Assembly: GCF_025354435.1 (NCBI RefSeq)
Contig: NZ_JANXMU010000032.1
Location: 62,001-126,000, forward strand
Source: Rhodoferax sp.
GTDB taxonomy: Bacteria > Pseudomonadota > Gammaproteobacteria > Burkholderiales > Burkholderiaceae_C
Length of the DNA: 64,000 nucleotides
Direction of reading: 5' to 3'
Position numbers and translations under genes: made by a program
Notes under the pieces: model-generated
The model's input: only the letters and a program-made list of their open reading frames with translations
Database searches by the model: none
Told to the model about the DNA's origin: nothing
Shown here: positions 9,524 through 18,695 of the stretch, in pieces
How positions within the stretch are numbered: position 1 is the first letter of the stretch
How the letters are laid out: every line of letters starts with the position of its first letter

Positions 9524-12142
9524 ATGACCGACGTTCCCACGCTGCGGGCACATTACCTGCATGAAAAATCACTGCTGCTCGAAGCCGTACGCGACAGCGG
9601 CGCCAGCACCCGAGGCGTACGCACCACCCTGCAAAACCTGTCGGCCCTGAGCGACGATATCCTGCGCGGCCTGTGGGCGATTACCGGATTCACCCCATCG
9701 TTTGCGCTGGTGGCTGTGGGTGGCTTTGGCCGGGGTGAGCTATTTCCCTGTTCCGATATCGACGTGCTGATGCTGCTGCCCGACGGTGTATCGCCCGAGG
9801 CCGACCCGGCGCTCAAGGCCCGTATCGAAGGCTTTATTGGCAGCTGCTGGGATGCCCGGCTGGAGATCGGCTCCAGCGTGCGCACCTTGGACGAATGCCT
9901 GGCCGAGTCCGCCAAGGACGTGACGGTGCAGACCTCGCTGCTCGAATCGCGCCTGATCACCGGCGACCCCAAGCTGTTCAACCAGTTCCGCAAGCGCCTT
10001 TCGGACGCGCTGGACCCACGTGCATTTTTCGTGGCCAAAACCCTGGAAATGCGCCAGCGGCACAACAAGTTTGAAAACACGCCGTTTTCGCTGGAGCCCA
10101 ACTGCAAAGAGTCGCCCGGTGGCCTGCGCGACTTGCAGACGATTCTGTGGGTGGCCAAAGCCGCCAAACTGGGCAAGACCTGGGACGAGTTGGTGCGCAG
10201 CGGCATTGCCACTCCACACGAAGCCAAGCAGCTCAAACGCAACGAAGCCTTGCTGTGCCTGATCCGCGCCCGCCTGCACCTCACCGCAGGCCGCCGAGAA
10301 GACCGGCTGGTGTTCGACCTGCAAACCGCCGTAGCCGAGTCGTTTGGCTACACCACGGTGTCGGACGACGATACCGGCCTGCCGGTGCGCTCCAGCGAGG
10401 CGCTGATGCGCCGCTACTACTGGACCGCCAAGGCCGTGAGCCAGTTGAACCAGATCGTGCTGCTCAACATCGAGGAGCGGCTCAACCCCTCCACCCACGC
10501 GCTGCGCCCGATCAACGAACGTTTTTTTGAAAAAGCCGGGATGATCGAGGTGGCCAGCGACGACCTGTACACCCGGCACCCGCACGCGATTCTGGAAACC
10601 TTTTTGCTGTATGAGACCGCCGTGGGCATCCACGGCCTGTCGGCCCGCACGCTGCGCGCCCTGTACAACGCCCGTGGCCTGATGACCGCCAAGTTCCGCA
10701 GTGACCCGGTGAACCGGGCTACGTTTCTGGCGATTCTGCAAGCGCCCTCGGGAATCACCCACGCGCTGCGGTTGATGAACGACACCTCGGTGCTGGGCCG
10801 CTATCTGTGGGTGTTCAGGCGCATCGTGGGGCAGATGCAGCACGACCTCTTCCACGTCTACACGGTCGACCAGCACATCATGATGGTGCTGCGCAATATG
10901 CGCCGCTTCTTCATGGCCGAGCATGCCCATGAATACCCGGCCTGCTCGCAGCTGGGCGCGGGCTGGGACAAGCCCTGGATTTTGTACGTGGCGGCACTGT
11001 TCCACGACATTGCCAAAGGCCGGGGCGGTGACCATTCTGACCTGGGTGCCCGCGAAGTACGGCGTTTTTGCACCCAGCACAATATTGCCGCCGAAGACAG
11101 CCAGTTGATCGAATTTTTGGTCACCGAGCATCTGACCATGAGCCGCGTGGCCCAAAAGGCCGACCTGAGCGACCCCGACGTAATTGCCGCGTTCGCCAAG
11201 CGCATGGGCAACGAACGCTACCTGACTGCCCTGTACTTGCTCACCGTGGCCGACATCCGCGGCACCAGCCCCAAGGTCTGGAACGCCTGGAAGGGCAAGC
11301 TGCTGGAAGACCTGTTTCGTTACACCATCCGCGTGCTGGGGGGCCGCGCGCCCGACCCGGATGCCGAAATCGAAGCCCGCAAGCGCGAGGCGCTGGTGAT
11401 GCTGGCCCTGCACGCCCAGCCCTTCGAGTCGCACAAGGTGCTGTGGGAGACGCTGGACGTGGGCTACTTTATGCGCCACGACGCAGCCGACATCGCCTGG
11501 CACACACGCCAGTTGTCACGCCACATCGCCAAAACCCCGGCGGCACTGGACGGGGTCGACAAAGCCATCGTCCGGGCCCGCCTGTCACCGGTGGGCGAAG
11601 GCCTGCAGGTGATGGTCTACACGCCGGACCAGCCCGATCTATTCGCCCGCATCTGCGGCTTTTTTGACCAGGCCGGTTTCAGCATCGTCGATGCCAAGGT
11701 GCACACTGCTCGCAACGGCTACGCGCTGGACACCTTCCAGGTGGTCACCGCCATGCTGCCCGAGCACTACCGTGAGCTCACCAGTATGGTCGAAAACGAC
11801 CTGGACATGACGCTGACACGCCAAGGTCCGCTGCCCCCGCCCAGCAAGGGTGGCCGGGTGTCGCGCCGGGTGAAGAGCTTCCCCATCGCGCCGCGGGTTG
11901 AATTGCGGCCCGATGAAAAAGCCCAGCGCTGGCTGCTGTTCATCTCGGCCAGTGACCGCGCCGGTCTGCTCTACCTGGTGGCCCGAGTGCTGGCCAAGCA
12001 CAACCTCAGCGTGCAACTGGCCAAGGTGTCCACCCTGGGCGAGCGGGTGGAAGATAGCTTTTTGATCCAAGGCCCTGAGCTGCAGTACAACCGTAACCAG
12101 ATCGAAATCGAAACCGAGTTGCTGCAGGCGCTGGCGGCTTAA
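9524..12142 (+). CDS. glnD: Bifunctional PII uridylyltransferase / uridylyl-removing enzyme
   Basis: An 872-residue nitrogen sensor that uridylylates PII proteins when glutamine is low and deuridylylates them when it is high. Domains in order: nucleotidyltransferase with [19 protein letters not shown] (66-84), a helical region, an HD hydrolase domain with [14 protein letters not shown] (about 490-504), then two ACT domains starting near residues 696 and 802 ([40 protein letters not shown]). Length matches E. coli GlnD (890). The ATG at 9524 is preferred; a GTG at 9503 overlapping the map stop is an alternative that would couple translation. The stop overlaps the stop of the convergent glycosyltransferase gene. 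Confidence 0.95.
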   Translation: MTDVPTLRAHYLHEKSLLLEAVRDSGASTRGVRTTLQNLSALSDDILRGLWAITGFTPSFALVAVGGFGRGELFPCSDIDVLMLLPDGVSPEADPALKARIEGFIGSCWDARLEIGSSVRTLDECLAESAKDVTVQTSLLESRLITGDPKLFNQFRKRLSDALDPRAFFVAKTLEMRQRHNKFENTPFSLEPNCKESPGGLRDLQTILWVAKAAKLGKTWDELVRSGIATPHEAKQLKRNEALLCLIRARLHLTAGRREDRLVFDLQTAVAESFGYTTVSDDDTGLPVRSSEALMRRYYWTAKAVSQLNQIVLLNIEERLNPSTHALRPINERFFEKAGMIEVASDDLYTRHPHAILETFLLYETAVGIHGLSARTLRALYNARGLMTAKFRSDPVNRATFLAILQAPSGITHALRLMNDTSVLGRYLWVFRRIVGQMQHDLFHVYTVDQHIMMVLRNMRRFFMAEHAHEYPACSQLGAGWDKPWILYVAALFHDIAKGRGGDHSDLGAREVRRFCTQHNIAAEDSQLIEFLVTEHLTMSRVAQKADLSDPDVIAAFAKRMGNERYLTALYLLTVADIRGTSPKVWNAWKGKLLEDLFRYTIRVLGGRAPDPDAEIEARKREALVMLALHAQPFESHKVLWETLDVGYFMRHDAADIAWHTRQLSRHIAKTPAALDGVDKAIVRARLSPVGEGLQVMVYTPDQPDLFARICGFFDQAGFSIVDAKVHTARNGYALDTFQVVTAMLPEHYRELTSMVENDLDMTLTRQGPLPPPSKGGRVSRRVKSFPIAPRVELRPDEKAQRWLLFISASDRAGLLYLVARVLAKHNLSVQLAKVSTLGERVEDSFLIQGPELQYNRNQIEIETELLQALAA

Positions 12143-13197
12143 GAACCTAGGTTTTGTTCTCGGATAAACCGGTCTGGCGCGGCAAAAAACTGCAGCCACC
12201 GGTCCACCACGAACTGGGTGCCAAACAAGGGGTTGGCTTGCACCGACGGGCCACCGTTGCGCACCCAGTCCAACAAGGTTTCTACCACAGCCGTCTGACT
12301 GGTATCCATCGGCGGATTGCGCTTGCTTAGTATCTCTGCCGCTGCGCCAAAATCATGCGCCAGCACTGGTGTTCCAACCGCATTGGCCTCGGCGTACACC
12401 AAGCCAAAGGTTTCCGGCCGTTTGCGTTGGGGATAAAACACACACAAAGCTTCGCGTACATGCTTGAGAACTTCGCGCTGGGGCAAAGAGCCCAGCGTAG
12501 TGATGCCCGGTGTATCCAGCAAAGTCGGATCACATTTTTTAATGTAGCCCGGATCGGCAATATACAAACGCAAACGCGGTTCGCGCAGATGGGCTTCGCG
12601 GAATGCCGAGACCACGTGTTCTATGCCTTTGTACGGCGAGCTGAAAAAAACCAGTTTAAACGGATCCCGCAAGACCAGCGGGTCGGGAGCCAGAACTTCG
12701 TCAATCGGGTTGTGCTGGTAGAGCAGTCCGCCACGCCCCATAAGCCCCGCCGTGGCCCAATACCCCACCAGGCTGCGCATATGGCGCAGCGTATGGGCGG
12801 CATGGGTCTGTGAAACGCACACAATGCCCAGTTTGTAACGCAGATGGTCTTGCCAGAAAAACGGCACCTCGTCTTTCAGAAAATTGTGCAGCCACAGCCA
12901 CAAGCGCGCAGAACCCGCGCGAACCACCGTGTCGATGTACTGCGCCTTCTGGATGAAAACCACATGGTCGGCACCACGCACGGCGGTATCCAGAGCGCTG
13001 ATCGGTAAAAACTCCAGGTTCTCGTTCTCGACCCGCGGCTCGGTGCGGTTGTGTTGCAATACCTTGACGGTGTGCCGGGCCGACAAGCCCAGCGCAACAC
13101 GGATCACCGATGCCTCCGTTCCCCCCAAACTACGTGTCCGCAAAACCTCACTGTCATACGGTGTAGGACACTTCGGGTCGATAAAAACAATCAACAT
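12139..13197 (-). CDS. GT4-type glycosyltransferase
   Basis: A 352-residue GT-B-fold glycosyltransferase. The N-terminal domain opens with [17 protein letters not shown] and SLGGTEASV, typical of the acceptor domain; the C-terminal domain carries the nucleotide-sugar motif with two glutamates in [20 protein letters not shown] (EX7E). The start at 13197 has a good ribosome site (AAGGA seven bases upstream). Donor and acceptor sugars cannot be told from sequence. It follows the MscS-type channel gene on the same strand after 70 bases and may be co-transcribed, although no functional link is evident. Its stop codon overlaps the glnD stop on the other strand. Confidence 0.8.
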   Translation of the reverse strand: MLIVFIDPKCPTPYDSEVLRTRSLGGTEASVIRVALGLSARHTVKVLQHNRTEPRVENENLEFLPISALDTAVRGADHVVFIQKAQYIDTVVRAGSARLWLWLHNFLKDEVPFFWQDHLRYKLGIVCVSQTHAAHTLRHMRSLVGYWATAGLMGRGGLLYQHNPIDEVLAPDPLVLRDPFKLVFFSSPYKGIEHVVSAFREAHLREPRLRLYIADPGYIKKCDPTLLDTPGITTLGSLPQREVLKHVREALCVFYPQRKRPETFGLVYAEANAVGTPVLAHDFGAAAEILSKRNPPMDTSQTAVVETLLDWVRNGGPSVQANPLFGTQFVVDRWLQFFAAPDRFIREQNLGS

Positions 13198-13267
13198 GGT
13201 TTCCTTGAGCAATTGAATGCTTTCCAGGCTACCGGCCTGTGCCTGGGTGGTATCGATGGTGGGGATG

Positions 13268-15652
13268 CTACCCGGCTTTTTCGCCTTCACCCGGTGCGGG
13301 TTGGAGCGGTACTTCGCGCAGCACCATGGTCGATGGATTCGACATCGGCAGCTTGGCCTCGCGCAGGCGCCTGAGCACTTCAAACAGCACATCGCTGCGC
13401 ACGCCGTACGACATGCGCGGCGAGCCGACGTAGGCCGTGGCGTTGAAGACCAATTTGCCGTTGTCGATGCCGTCCAGCGCCACGCTGGGCGCAGGGCTGG
13501 CTTGCACCTCGGTGTGGTCTTGGAAAGCGGCCAGCATCAGAGCACGCACCTGCTCTACATCGGTATCCAGCGGCATGGGCAGCTTGATCTGCACCAAGCC
13601 CAAGGGGCTGGCGTGGGTGATGTTGCGCACGGTTTTGGTGATGAACTCGGAGTTGGGCACGATCACGGTGGAGCGGTCGCTCATCTGGATCTCTGTGGCG
13701 CGCACGTTGATGCGGCGGATATCGCCCTCTACCGTGCCCAGCACCACCCAGTCACCCACCTTCACCGGCCGCTCGGCCAGCAGAATCAGGCCTGACACAA
13801 AGTTCTGCACCACCGCTTGCAAGCCAAAACCAATACCCACCGACAAAGCGCTGGCCACCCAGGCCACCCGCTCCAGCCCGATACCCACGGCAGACAAGGC
13901 CAGCGCCACCACCAGCACCCCGCCCGCATAGCCAAACAGCGAACTGGTGGACATCTGCATGCCCGCGTCCAGGTTCGTGGTGGGCAGCAACTGGTCTACC
14001 AGCCAGCGCTTGAGCAGGCGCACACACGACAGGCCCACCACCAGCACCACAATGGCCAGTAGCAGCGCCGTTGGCCGCACCTGCACCTCGCCAATCGCAA
14101 GGCCATCGCTGAACTGGGTGGCACGGTTCAGCAGCTCGGGCGGCCCATCGCCAAACGGCGACAGCACCGAGGTCAGCGCGACCAAGGCCACCAGGGCGCG
14201 GCCCACGCCCGACACCAGCACAGCGGCCTGGTCGCGCATGCGCCAGGCACCGGCCGGCATGCTGGCCGGGTTGTTGGCGGCCAGCCAGCCCATGCATACG
14301 TCGTCTATCAGCACCAGCAGCAAATAGGTGGTGCTGGCCACAATCGCCGTCCAGGCCAGTTGCCGCACCATGAAGCCACCCAGCGCCACATAGCCCAGCA
14401 GCAAAGCCACCACACTACCCACCAGCACCAGCCACACCAAGGCCGCCAGCACGGCCAGCCACAGTGGACGCGGGGGTACGCGGTCGGCATCGGGGCCGCG
14501 GTCAAGCAGTCGGCGCAAACGCTCGCCCCGGCCCACGGCAATCACCATGCTGATGCCCAGCAGCAGGGCCAAGATGCAGTTCAAAGCCACGGTGGTCGCC
14601 AGGCTGGCGTTGACCAGCGCATACAGGCGCTCTACCAGCCAGCCAGCCGTGGTGATGATGGCAAACACCAGCGGAAACCAGGCCAGGCCTGTGGCCACCG
14701 TGTCGGGCAAAGCCGGTAAACGCCAGCTGTGCCGGTCGGCCGCCAGCAGCGCGCGCCCCAGGCCCACCACATAACCACCAAAGCAGGCCAGGCCCAGGCT
14801 GCGCACCAGCAAGGCATGCGGCAAGGGCGACAAATCGGCGCGCCATTCCAGCCCGCTGCGCACAATCACCGCCACCAAGCCCCAGGCCAGCACCGACAAC
14901 ACAATACGCACCACGGCAAACAGCGAACGCCGCAAACGGCCATGCGGTATGCGGGTAGTGGCTACGTGTAACAGCAGGGCTTCGGCTTTGCGGCGCAACA
15001 GCACCAGCAGTACCAAAGCGGCAGCCATGCCGCCCCACACACCCACCGATGCCGCGCGCAGTGCCTGCAGCAGTTCCCCGGCCAGCGCACCCAAACGGCC
15101 CGCATCGGCTGCGTAGTTGTCGCGCAATTCACTCCAAAATGCCGGGGCCAGAATCGAGGCGGTGCGGTGGCCCAGCTCGGTCTGGAACTGGGCGCGGCGT
15201 TGTACCGATATCTGATCGGCCAGTTGCTCGGCCTCTACCGCCACCAAGCCCGCCAGCTTGACCTGAGCATCCAACGCATTACTGTTTTTGTCGAGTTGGC
15301 TGCGCAGGGTGGCGATGTCGGGGGTTTCTTTTTTGTCGGTAGGTGGCTTGCCCAGCTCGGCCAGGCGTGCCTGCACACTGCTGCGCTTGGGTTCCAGATC
15401 GTCGGCCATCTTTTGGGCCTGCGTCTGCGCCGCCAGGGCGCTGCTGCGCCAGGCCAGTAAATCTGCCTCGGGGTCGGGGTTGGCCAAACCCTTTTGCATG
15501 GTCTCAACCTGCTGGCGCAACTGGTCCAGCGTGACCTCCGGGTCCGGTGCCTGCGCCCACCCGGGTAGCGCCCACAGCAGCAACACCAAAATAAACAAGC
15601 CAAATAGGCCTCTAGCGTATATATTACCTACGCGTGCAGCTATCAATTGCAT
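13268..15652 (-). CDS. Large MscS-family mechanosensitive channel with DUF3772-like N-terminus
   Basis: 794 residues. A hydrophobic signal segment (FILVLLLWALPGWAQA) is followed by a periplasmic coiled-coil region rich in Gln/Leu (about 35-180), then roughly ten membrane segments and a C-terminal MscS core. The pore helix and beta domain are visible in FGLQAVVQNFVSGLILLAER and VKVGDWVVLGTVEGDI, with RSTVIVPNSEFITKTVRN after it. Layout fits the DUF3772-containing members of the MscK/YbdG-like group, which release solutes on osmotic downshock. The first 17-18 codons, including the ATG, lie inside a family A repeat. A start closer to the signal segment cannot be excluded, but no better ATG is seen. 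Confidence 0.85.
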   Translation of the reverse strand: MQLIAARVGNIYARGLFGLFILVLLLWALPGWAQAPDPEVTLDQLRQQVETMQKGLANPDPEADLLAWRSSALAAQTQAQKMADDLEPKRSSVQARLAELGKPPTDKKETPDIATLRSQLDKNSNALDAQVKLAGLVAVEAEQLADQISVQRRAQFQTELGHRTASILAPAFWSELRDNYAADAGRLGALAGELLQALRAASVGVWGGMAAALVLLVLLRRKAEALLLHVATTRIPHGRLRRSLFAVVRIVLSVLAWGLVAVIVRSGLEWRADLSPLPHALLVRSLGLACFGGYVVGLGRALLAADRHSWRLPALPDTVATGLAWFPLVFAIITTAGWLVERLYALVNASLATTVALNCILALLLGISMVIAVGRGERLRRLLDRGPDADRVPPRPLWLAVLAALVWLVLVGSVVALLLGYVALGGFMVRQLAWTAIVASTTYLLLVLIDDVCMGWLAANNPASMPAGAWRMRDQAAVLVSGVGRALVALVALTSVLSPFGDGPPELLNRATQFSDGLAIGEVQVRPTALLLAIVVLVVGLSCVRLLKRWLVDQLLPTTNLDAGMQMSTSSLFGYAGGVLVVALALSAVGIGLERVAWVASALSVGIGFGLQAVVQNFVSGLILLAERPVKVGDWVVLGTVEGDIRRINVRATEIQMSDRSTVIVPNSEFITKTVRNITHASPLGLVQIKLPMPLDTDVEQVRALMLAAFQDHTEVQASPAPSVALDGIDNGKLVFNATAYVGSPRMSYGVRSDVLFEVLRRLREAKLPMSNPSTMVLREVPLQPAPGEGEKAG

Positions 15653-15660
15653 AGTATTTT
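15602..15660 (+). repeat. Family A repeat overlapping the start of the MscS-type gene
   Basis: AATAGGCCTCTAGCGTATAT, a spacer, then CTACGCGTGCAGCTATC and ATAGTA: a near-consensus copy. The convergent reading on the minus strand encodes MQLIAARVGNIYARGLFG, the N-terminus of the channel protein. Confidence 0.8.
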
Positions 15661-15732
15661 ATTCCTCACTAGCTTGCCTGGACTTGGGTGCAGAGTAGCC
15701 AAGCACAGGCAAGTTGCTTCACGTTAGAGACG

Positions 15733-15767
15733 AAAAAAAGCCACCAGGAGAAACCTCTTGGTGGCTT
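15733..15767 (-). terminator. Intrinsic terminator of tRNA-Pro
   Basis: On the minus strand AGCCACCAAGAGG pairs with the following CTCCTGGTGGCT, followed by seven T. It lies 14 bases past the tRNA 3' end. Confidence 0.8.
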
Positions 15768-15780
15768 TATCTTCATTCAA

Positions 15781-15857
<77 letters not shown>

Positions 15858-15970
15858 ACAAGCCTCGTATTTTACAACGAGTTTTCAGGGGTTCTGGCCA
15901 CCTTGTTGATTAAATCGTAAATAGCTTGAATTACCATGGTGGCTCCACTTCACCTTGCCCCACCCTGCCC

Positions 15971-16603
15971 ATGACACTGTCTACCTACTTCCTGTATCTG
16001 GCCGCCGTATCCGTGCTGGTGCTGTCGCCCGGCCCCACCATGCTGATGTGCATTACCCGGGCCTTGCAGCACGGCTGGGCGCGCGGCATTGTGTCGGGCC
16101 TGGGCAGTGTGACAGCGGCGCTGGGCATCATGCTGCTGTCGGCCCTGGGGCTGGGCGCGGTGCTGGCGGCATCCGAGACGGCGTTTACCGTGCTCAAGGT
16201 GGTGGGTGCCGCGTACCTGATCTACCTGGGCATCAAGACCTGGCGCAGCCCGGCGGTGGCTTTCAACCCCGCCAGCGGTGATGCAGCAGCCCTACCCACT
16301 CTTGGCACCTGCTACGCCCAAGGCTTGATGGTGGGGGCCAGCAACCCCAAGGCCTTGCTGTTCTTTGCCGCGTTCTTTCCGCAGTTTCTGGACCCGGCTG
16401 CCGCCTGGGGCCCACAAATGGGCATTCTGGCTGCCACCTTCATGGCCATGGAAATGTCGGTGCTGACGTTGTGCTCGCTGGGCACGGCACGCATCGCCCC
16501 GTTTTTGGCCTCTAGCGCGCACGTGCGCTGGATCAACCGGGTCTGCGGTGGCCTGTTTGCGGCCATGGGCGGCATCCTGCTAACAGTCCGCCGCCACGCC
16601 TGA
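15971..16603 (+). CDS. LysE/RhtB family amino-acid exporter
   Basis: A 210-residue inner-membrane protein with about six hydrophobic segments and the family motif SPGPTMLM near the N-terminus (about residues 18-25), followed by RALQHGWARGI. The central GASNPKALLFFAAFFPQF is typical of RhtB proteins, which export homoserine, threonine, leucine or related compounds. The ATG at 15971 starts the first helix; an upstream in-frame ATG at 15926 would add an unrelated polar stretch. The stop is followed directly by a family A repeat. The substrate is not predictable. Confidence 0.85.
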   Translation: MTLSTYFLYLAAVSVLVLSPGPTMLMCITRALQHGWARGIVSGLGSVTAALGIMLLSALGLGAVLAASETAFTVLKVVGAAYLIYLGIKTWRSPAVAFNPASGDAAALPTLGTCYAQGLMVGASNPKALLFFAAFFPQFLDPAAAWGPQMGILAATFMAMEMSVLTLCSLGTARIAPFLASSAHVRWINRVCGGLFAAMGGILLTVRRHA

Positions 16604-16659
16604 GCTATTTATTTGATAGCAACTTACGCATATTCCATCTGCGCTAAAGGCCTTAAATA
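16604..16659 (-). repeat. Family A repeat after the LysE gene
   Basis: GCTATTTATTTGATAGCAAC, then TTACGCATATTCC and GCGCTAAAGGCCT: a family copy in minus orientation. It supplies the stop codon of the convergent protease-like gene. Confidence 0.75.
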
Positions 16660-17705
16660 CCTGTAGGTTTGCGCATGGTGCTCATGCGGTCTACCGCCTT
16701 GAGCACAATGGTCTTGATGTCGGCACCCTGCAGCACGGTGAGCTCGATGTCCACCTCGGCCTGGGCGTGGTCCCAGAGCTTTTTGTAAAAGCCCTCCAGC
16801 GTGCTGACCTTGGCACCGTCCACCGCCAGTACCACGTCACCGGGCTCCAGGCCCGCCAGCGCGGCAGGGCTTTCCTTGCTGACACGCACAATTTGCACCC
16901 GCCCAGCCTGCTCGCTGGAGGTCAAACCCACCCAGGGCCGGTGGCTTTGCTGGCTACTGCCGGTCGTCTGTAGCTCCGCCAGAATGGGTTTGAGCAAATC
17001 CACCGGTACAAACATATTGCCGGCAATGCGCGGACTGCGGCCCAGGGCATCGCCCACCAGCAGGCTGCCAATGCCCATCAGTTCGCCGCGCTGGTTGAAC
17101 ACCGCTGCGCCCGAATGGTTGCCCACCGGCGGACTGGTGAAAATGGCGCTGTCGATGTGGTATTCCCAATAGCCGGAAAATGGCCGCTGGCTGACCACCT
17201 GGACCATGTTCACATCGGCATCTTCACCGCCGAGTTGCGGGCCGGTGGAAGCCATCAACGGTTCGCCGGTGCGCAATTCCTGCAGACTACCCAGCTGCAC
17301 CGGCTGGATGCCACGCAAAGGCAAAATTGGTCGAATCAAACCAAAACCTGTCGCCAGGTCATAGGCCACGGCCTGGGCGGGCAGGGTTTTGTGGTCTTGC
17401 GTAACGACTTCGATGCTCTGCGCATCCACCATCAGGTAGCCGATGATCAAAATCAGGCCATCTGGCCCGATCACCACGCCCGAGCCGCTGCGCCGCTGGC
17501 CCAAAGTTTCGGCCGAGCGTGCGCCCTCTTCCACGCTGACCTGCACGCCCACCACGGCAGCGTTGGCCTTGGCAAGTATCTCGATGGTGGTCTGCACCGC
17601 CGGAGCCGCCGTGGCAGCAGCCAGCGCCAGGCAAGCCGAACCCCAAAAAGCCCACAAGCCCACGCCCAGAGAACGCAAACGGTAACGCCATAAACCGGTG
17701 TGCAT
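16653..17705 (-). CDS. DegP/HtrA-like protein with dead catalytic triad and PDZ domain
   Basis: 350 residues: N-terminal signal/anchor segment (about 11-35), a trypsin-like S1C domain (about 40-245) and a PDZ domain (about 258-338; SPAALAGLEPGDVVLAVDG). It aligns with HtrA proteases, but all three catalytic positions appear changed. The His of TNNHVV is Tyr90 (in LIIGYLMV), the Asp of DxxTD is Gly120 (DLATGFGLIR), and the Ser of GNSGG is His197 (GNHSGAAVF, with Ser198 next to it). So it is probably a periplasmic non-enzymatic, chaperone- or adaptor-like protein rather than a protease. The start at 17705 has a strong ribosome site (AAGGAG, seven bases away). The last codons lie in a family A repeat. 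Confidence 0.8.
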   Translation of the reverse strand: MHTGLWRYRLRSLGVGLWAFWGSACLALAAATAAPAVQTTIEILAKANAAVVGVQVSVEEGARSAETLGQRRSGSGVVIGPDGLILIIGYLMVDAQSIEVVTQDHKTLPAQAVAYDLATGFGLIRPILPLRGIQPVQLGSLQELRTGEPLMASTGPQLGGEDADVNMVQVVSQRPFSGYWEYHIDSAIFTSPPVGNHSGAAVFNQRGELMGIGSLLVGDALGRSPRIAGNMFVPVDLLKPILAELQTTGSSQQSHRPWVGLTSSEQAGRVQIVRVSKESPAALAGLEPGDVVLAVDGAKVSTLEGFYKKLWDHAQAEVDIELTVLQGADIKTIVLKAVDRMSTMRKPTGI

Positions 17706-17791
17706 GGTGAACTCCTTGGGCGGAACAGAGGTCCGCAAACCAAGAATGCGCCTAATTCAAACCATACACAACAGCGGGGATATTGGCGTAT

Positions 17792-18667
17792 TCAGCCCTT
17801 CACACGGCTTAACGCATCGGCCCAGCGCCAGGCCATCGCAGGGGAATTCATGCAGGTGGTGCGCTCACTGGCGCTGCAGACGGCGCGCTCCATCAGCTGG
17901 ATGTCAGCCTCGTGCTGGCGGGCCACATGCGGGTCTTCAAAAAATATGACCTTGTGGCAGGTGCCATCCAGCACGCGCTCGGCAATTTGCGCGTCGCCAC
18001 CCAGCGGGCCGCTACGATAGGGAGTGACCCAGGGCGTGCCAACGGGCCAGCCCCGGCTCCAGGCCATATCATTGAGCAAGCCGCCGGTGGTGCCAGTGGC
18101 CACCCGCTCGGAAAAGCGCGACAGCAAGTCAAACTGGGTGCCCGCAAACTCCACCATCTGGGTTTTCAAGGCGTCGTGGGCGATCAGCGCCACCACCTGC
18201 TCGGGCATGGCCTGCAGCAGTGCCGCACCAGGGGCCTGGGCGGCCTCCAGCCCGGCATGCAGGCTCTCTACTTTCAGCCACTCCAGTGCTGCCGCTTCGG
18301 TGGCCATAAAGGGCTTACCGTGGATCACGCACTGCCGCTTCAAGGCCTGCGCCTCGGGGAACAGCGAGGACGGATCGACCGGGTCGATCAAAAAAATCAC
18401 CCCGTCCAGCGCCTGCCCCGGCTGCACGCCGCCCACGATATGCGACACCAGCCGCGTCAGCCCGCCCGAATGCCCGTTCGGATAGCGCACCAGCCCCGGG
18501 AATTGGTCTAACAAGCCATAGCGCTCCACCGCGTCATAGGTGCCGCCGACAGCGTGCAAACCCAGCTTGAGGGCGCGCACGGCGGGTTCTGCGGCCTGCA
18601 GCCAGCGCAGCAAGCTGCTGTCCGAGCCCTGGCGGTGCAGGCGGTGGGCGATGAGTCCAAAGCGCAT
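17792..18667 (-). CDS. Methylglyoxal synthase-like protein with two MGS domains
   Basis: 291 residues, about twice the size of E. coli MgsA (152). The C-terminal half (about 158-265) keeps the enzyme's motifs at exact spacing: AHDALK (His164, Asp165, Lys168), TGTTG (191-195), GPLGGD (catalytic-type Asp225) and FFEDPHVARQHEAD (Asp245, His252, Asp255). It could convert dihydroxyacetone phosphate to methylglyoxal. The N-terminal half (1-131) has the same order of elements in degraded form: AHRLHR, GGTYD, GHSGGL, FLIDPVDPS. It thus looks like an ancient tandem duplication in which the first copy lost the catalytic Asp. The ATG at 18667 has a GGAG site. It lies 28 bases downstream of the helicase gene on the same strand. 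Confidence 0.78.
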   Translation of the reverse strand: MRFGLIAHRLHRQGSDSSLLRWLQAAEPAVRALKLGLHAVGGTYDAVERYGLLDQFPGLVRYPNGHSGGLTRLVSHIVGGVQPGQALDGVIFLIDPVDPSSLFPEAQALKRQCVIHGKPFMATEAAALEWLKVESLHAGLEAAQAPGAALLQAMPEQVVALIAHDALKTQMVEFAGTQFDLLSRFSERVATGTTGGLLNDMAWSRGWPVGTPWVTPYRSGPLGGDAQIAERVLDGTCHKVIFFEDPHVARQHEADIQLMERAVCSASERTTCMNSPAMAWRWADALSRVKG

Positions 18668-18695
18668 GGTGTCTCCTCAAATATTTTTTTGTAAT

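Noticed and set aside
9740-11503. Long minus-strand open frame opposite glnD, and similar frames opposite the chemoreceptor (2805-4205)
   Set aside because: Products have no domain and are rich in His/Gly/Val; the opposite strands encode full-length known proteins.
12139-12142. Overlapping stop codons of glnD and the convergent glycosyltransferase gene as a special regulatory device
   Set aside because: Short convergent overlaps are common in compact genomes and nothing else points to regulation.
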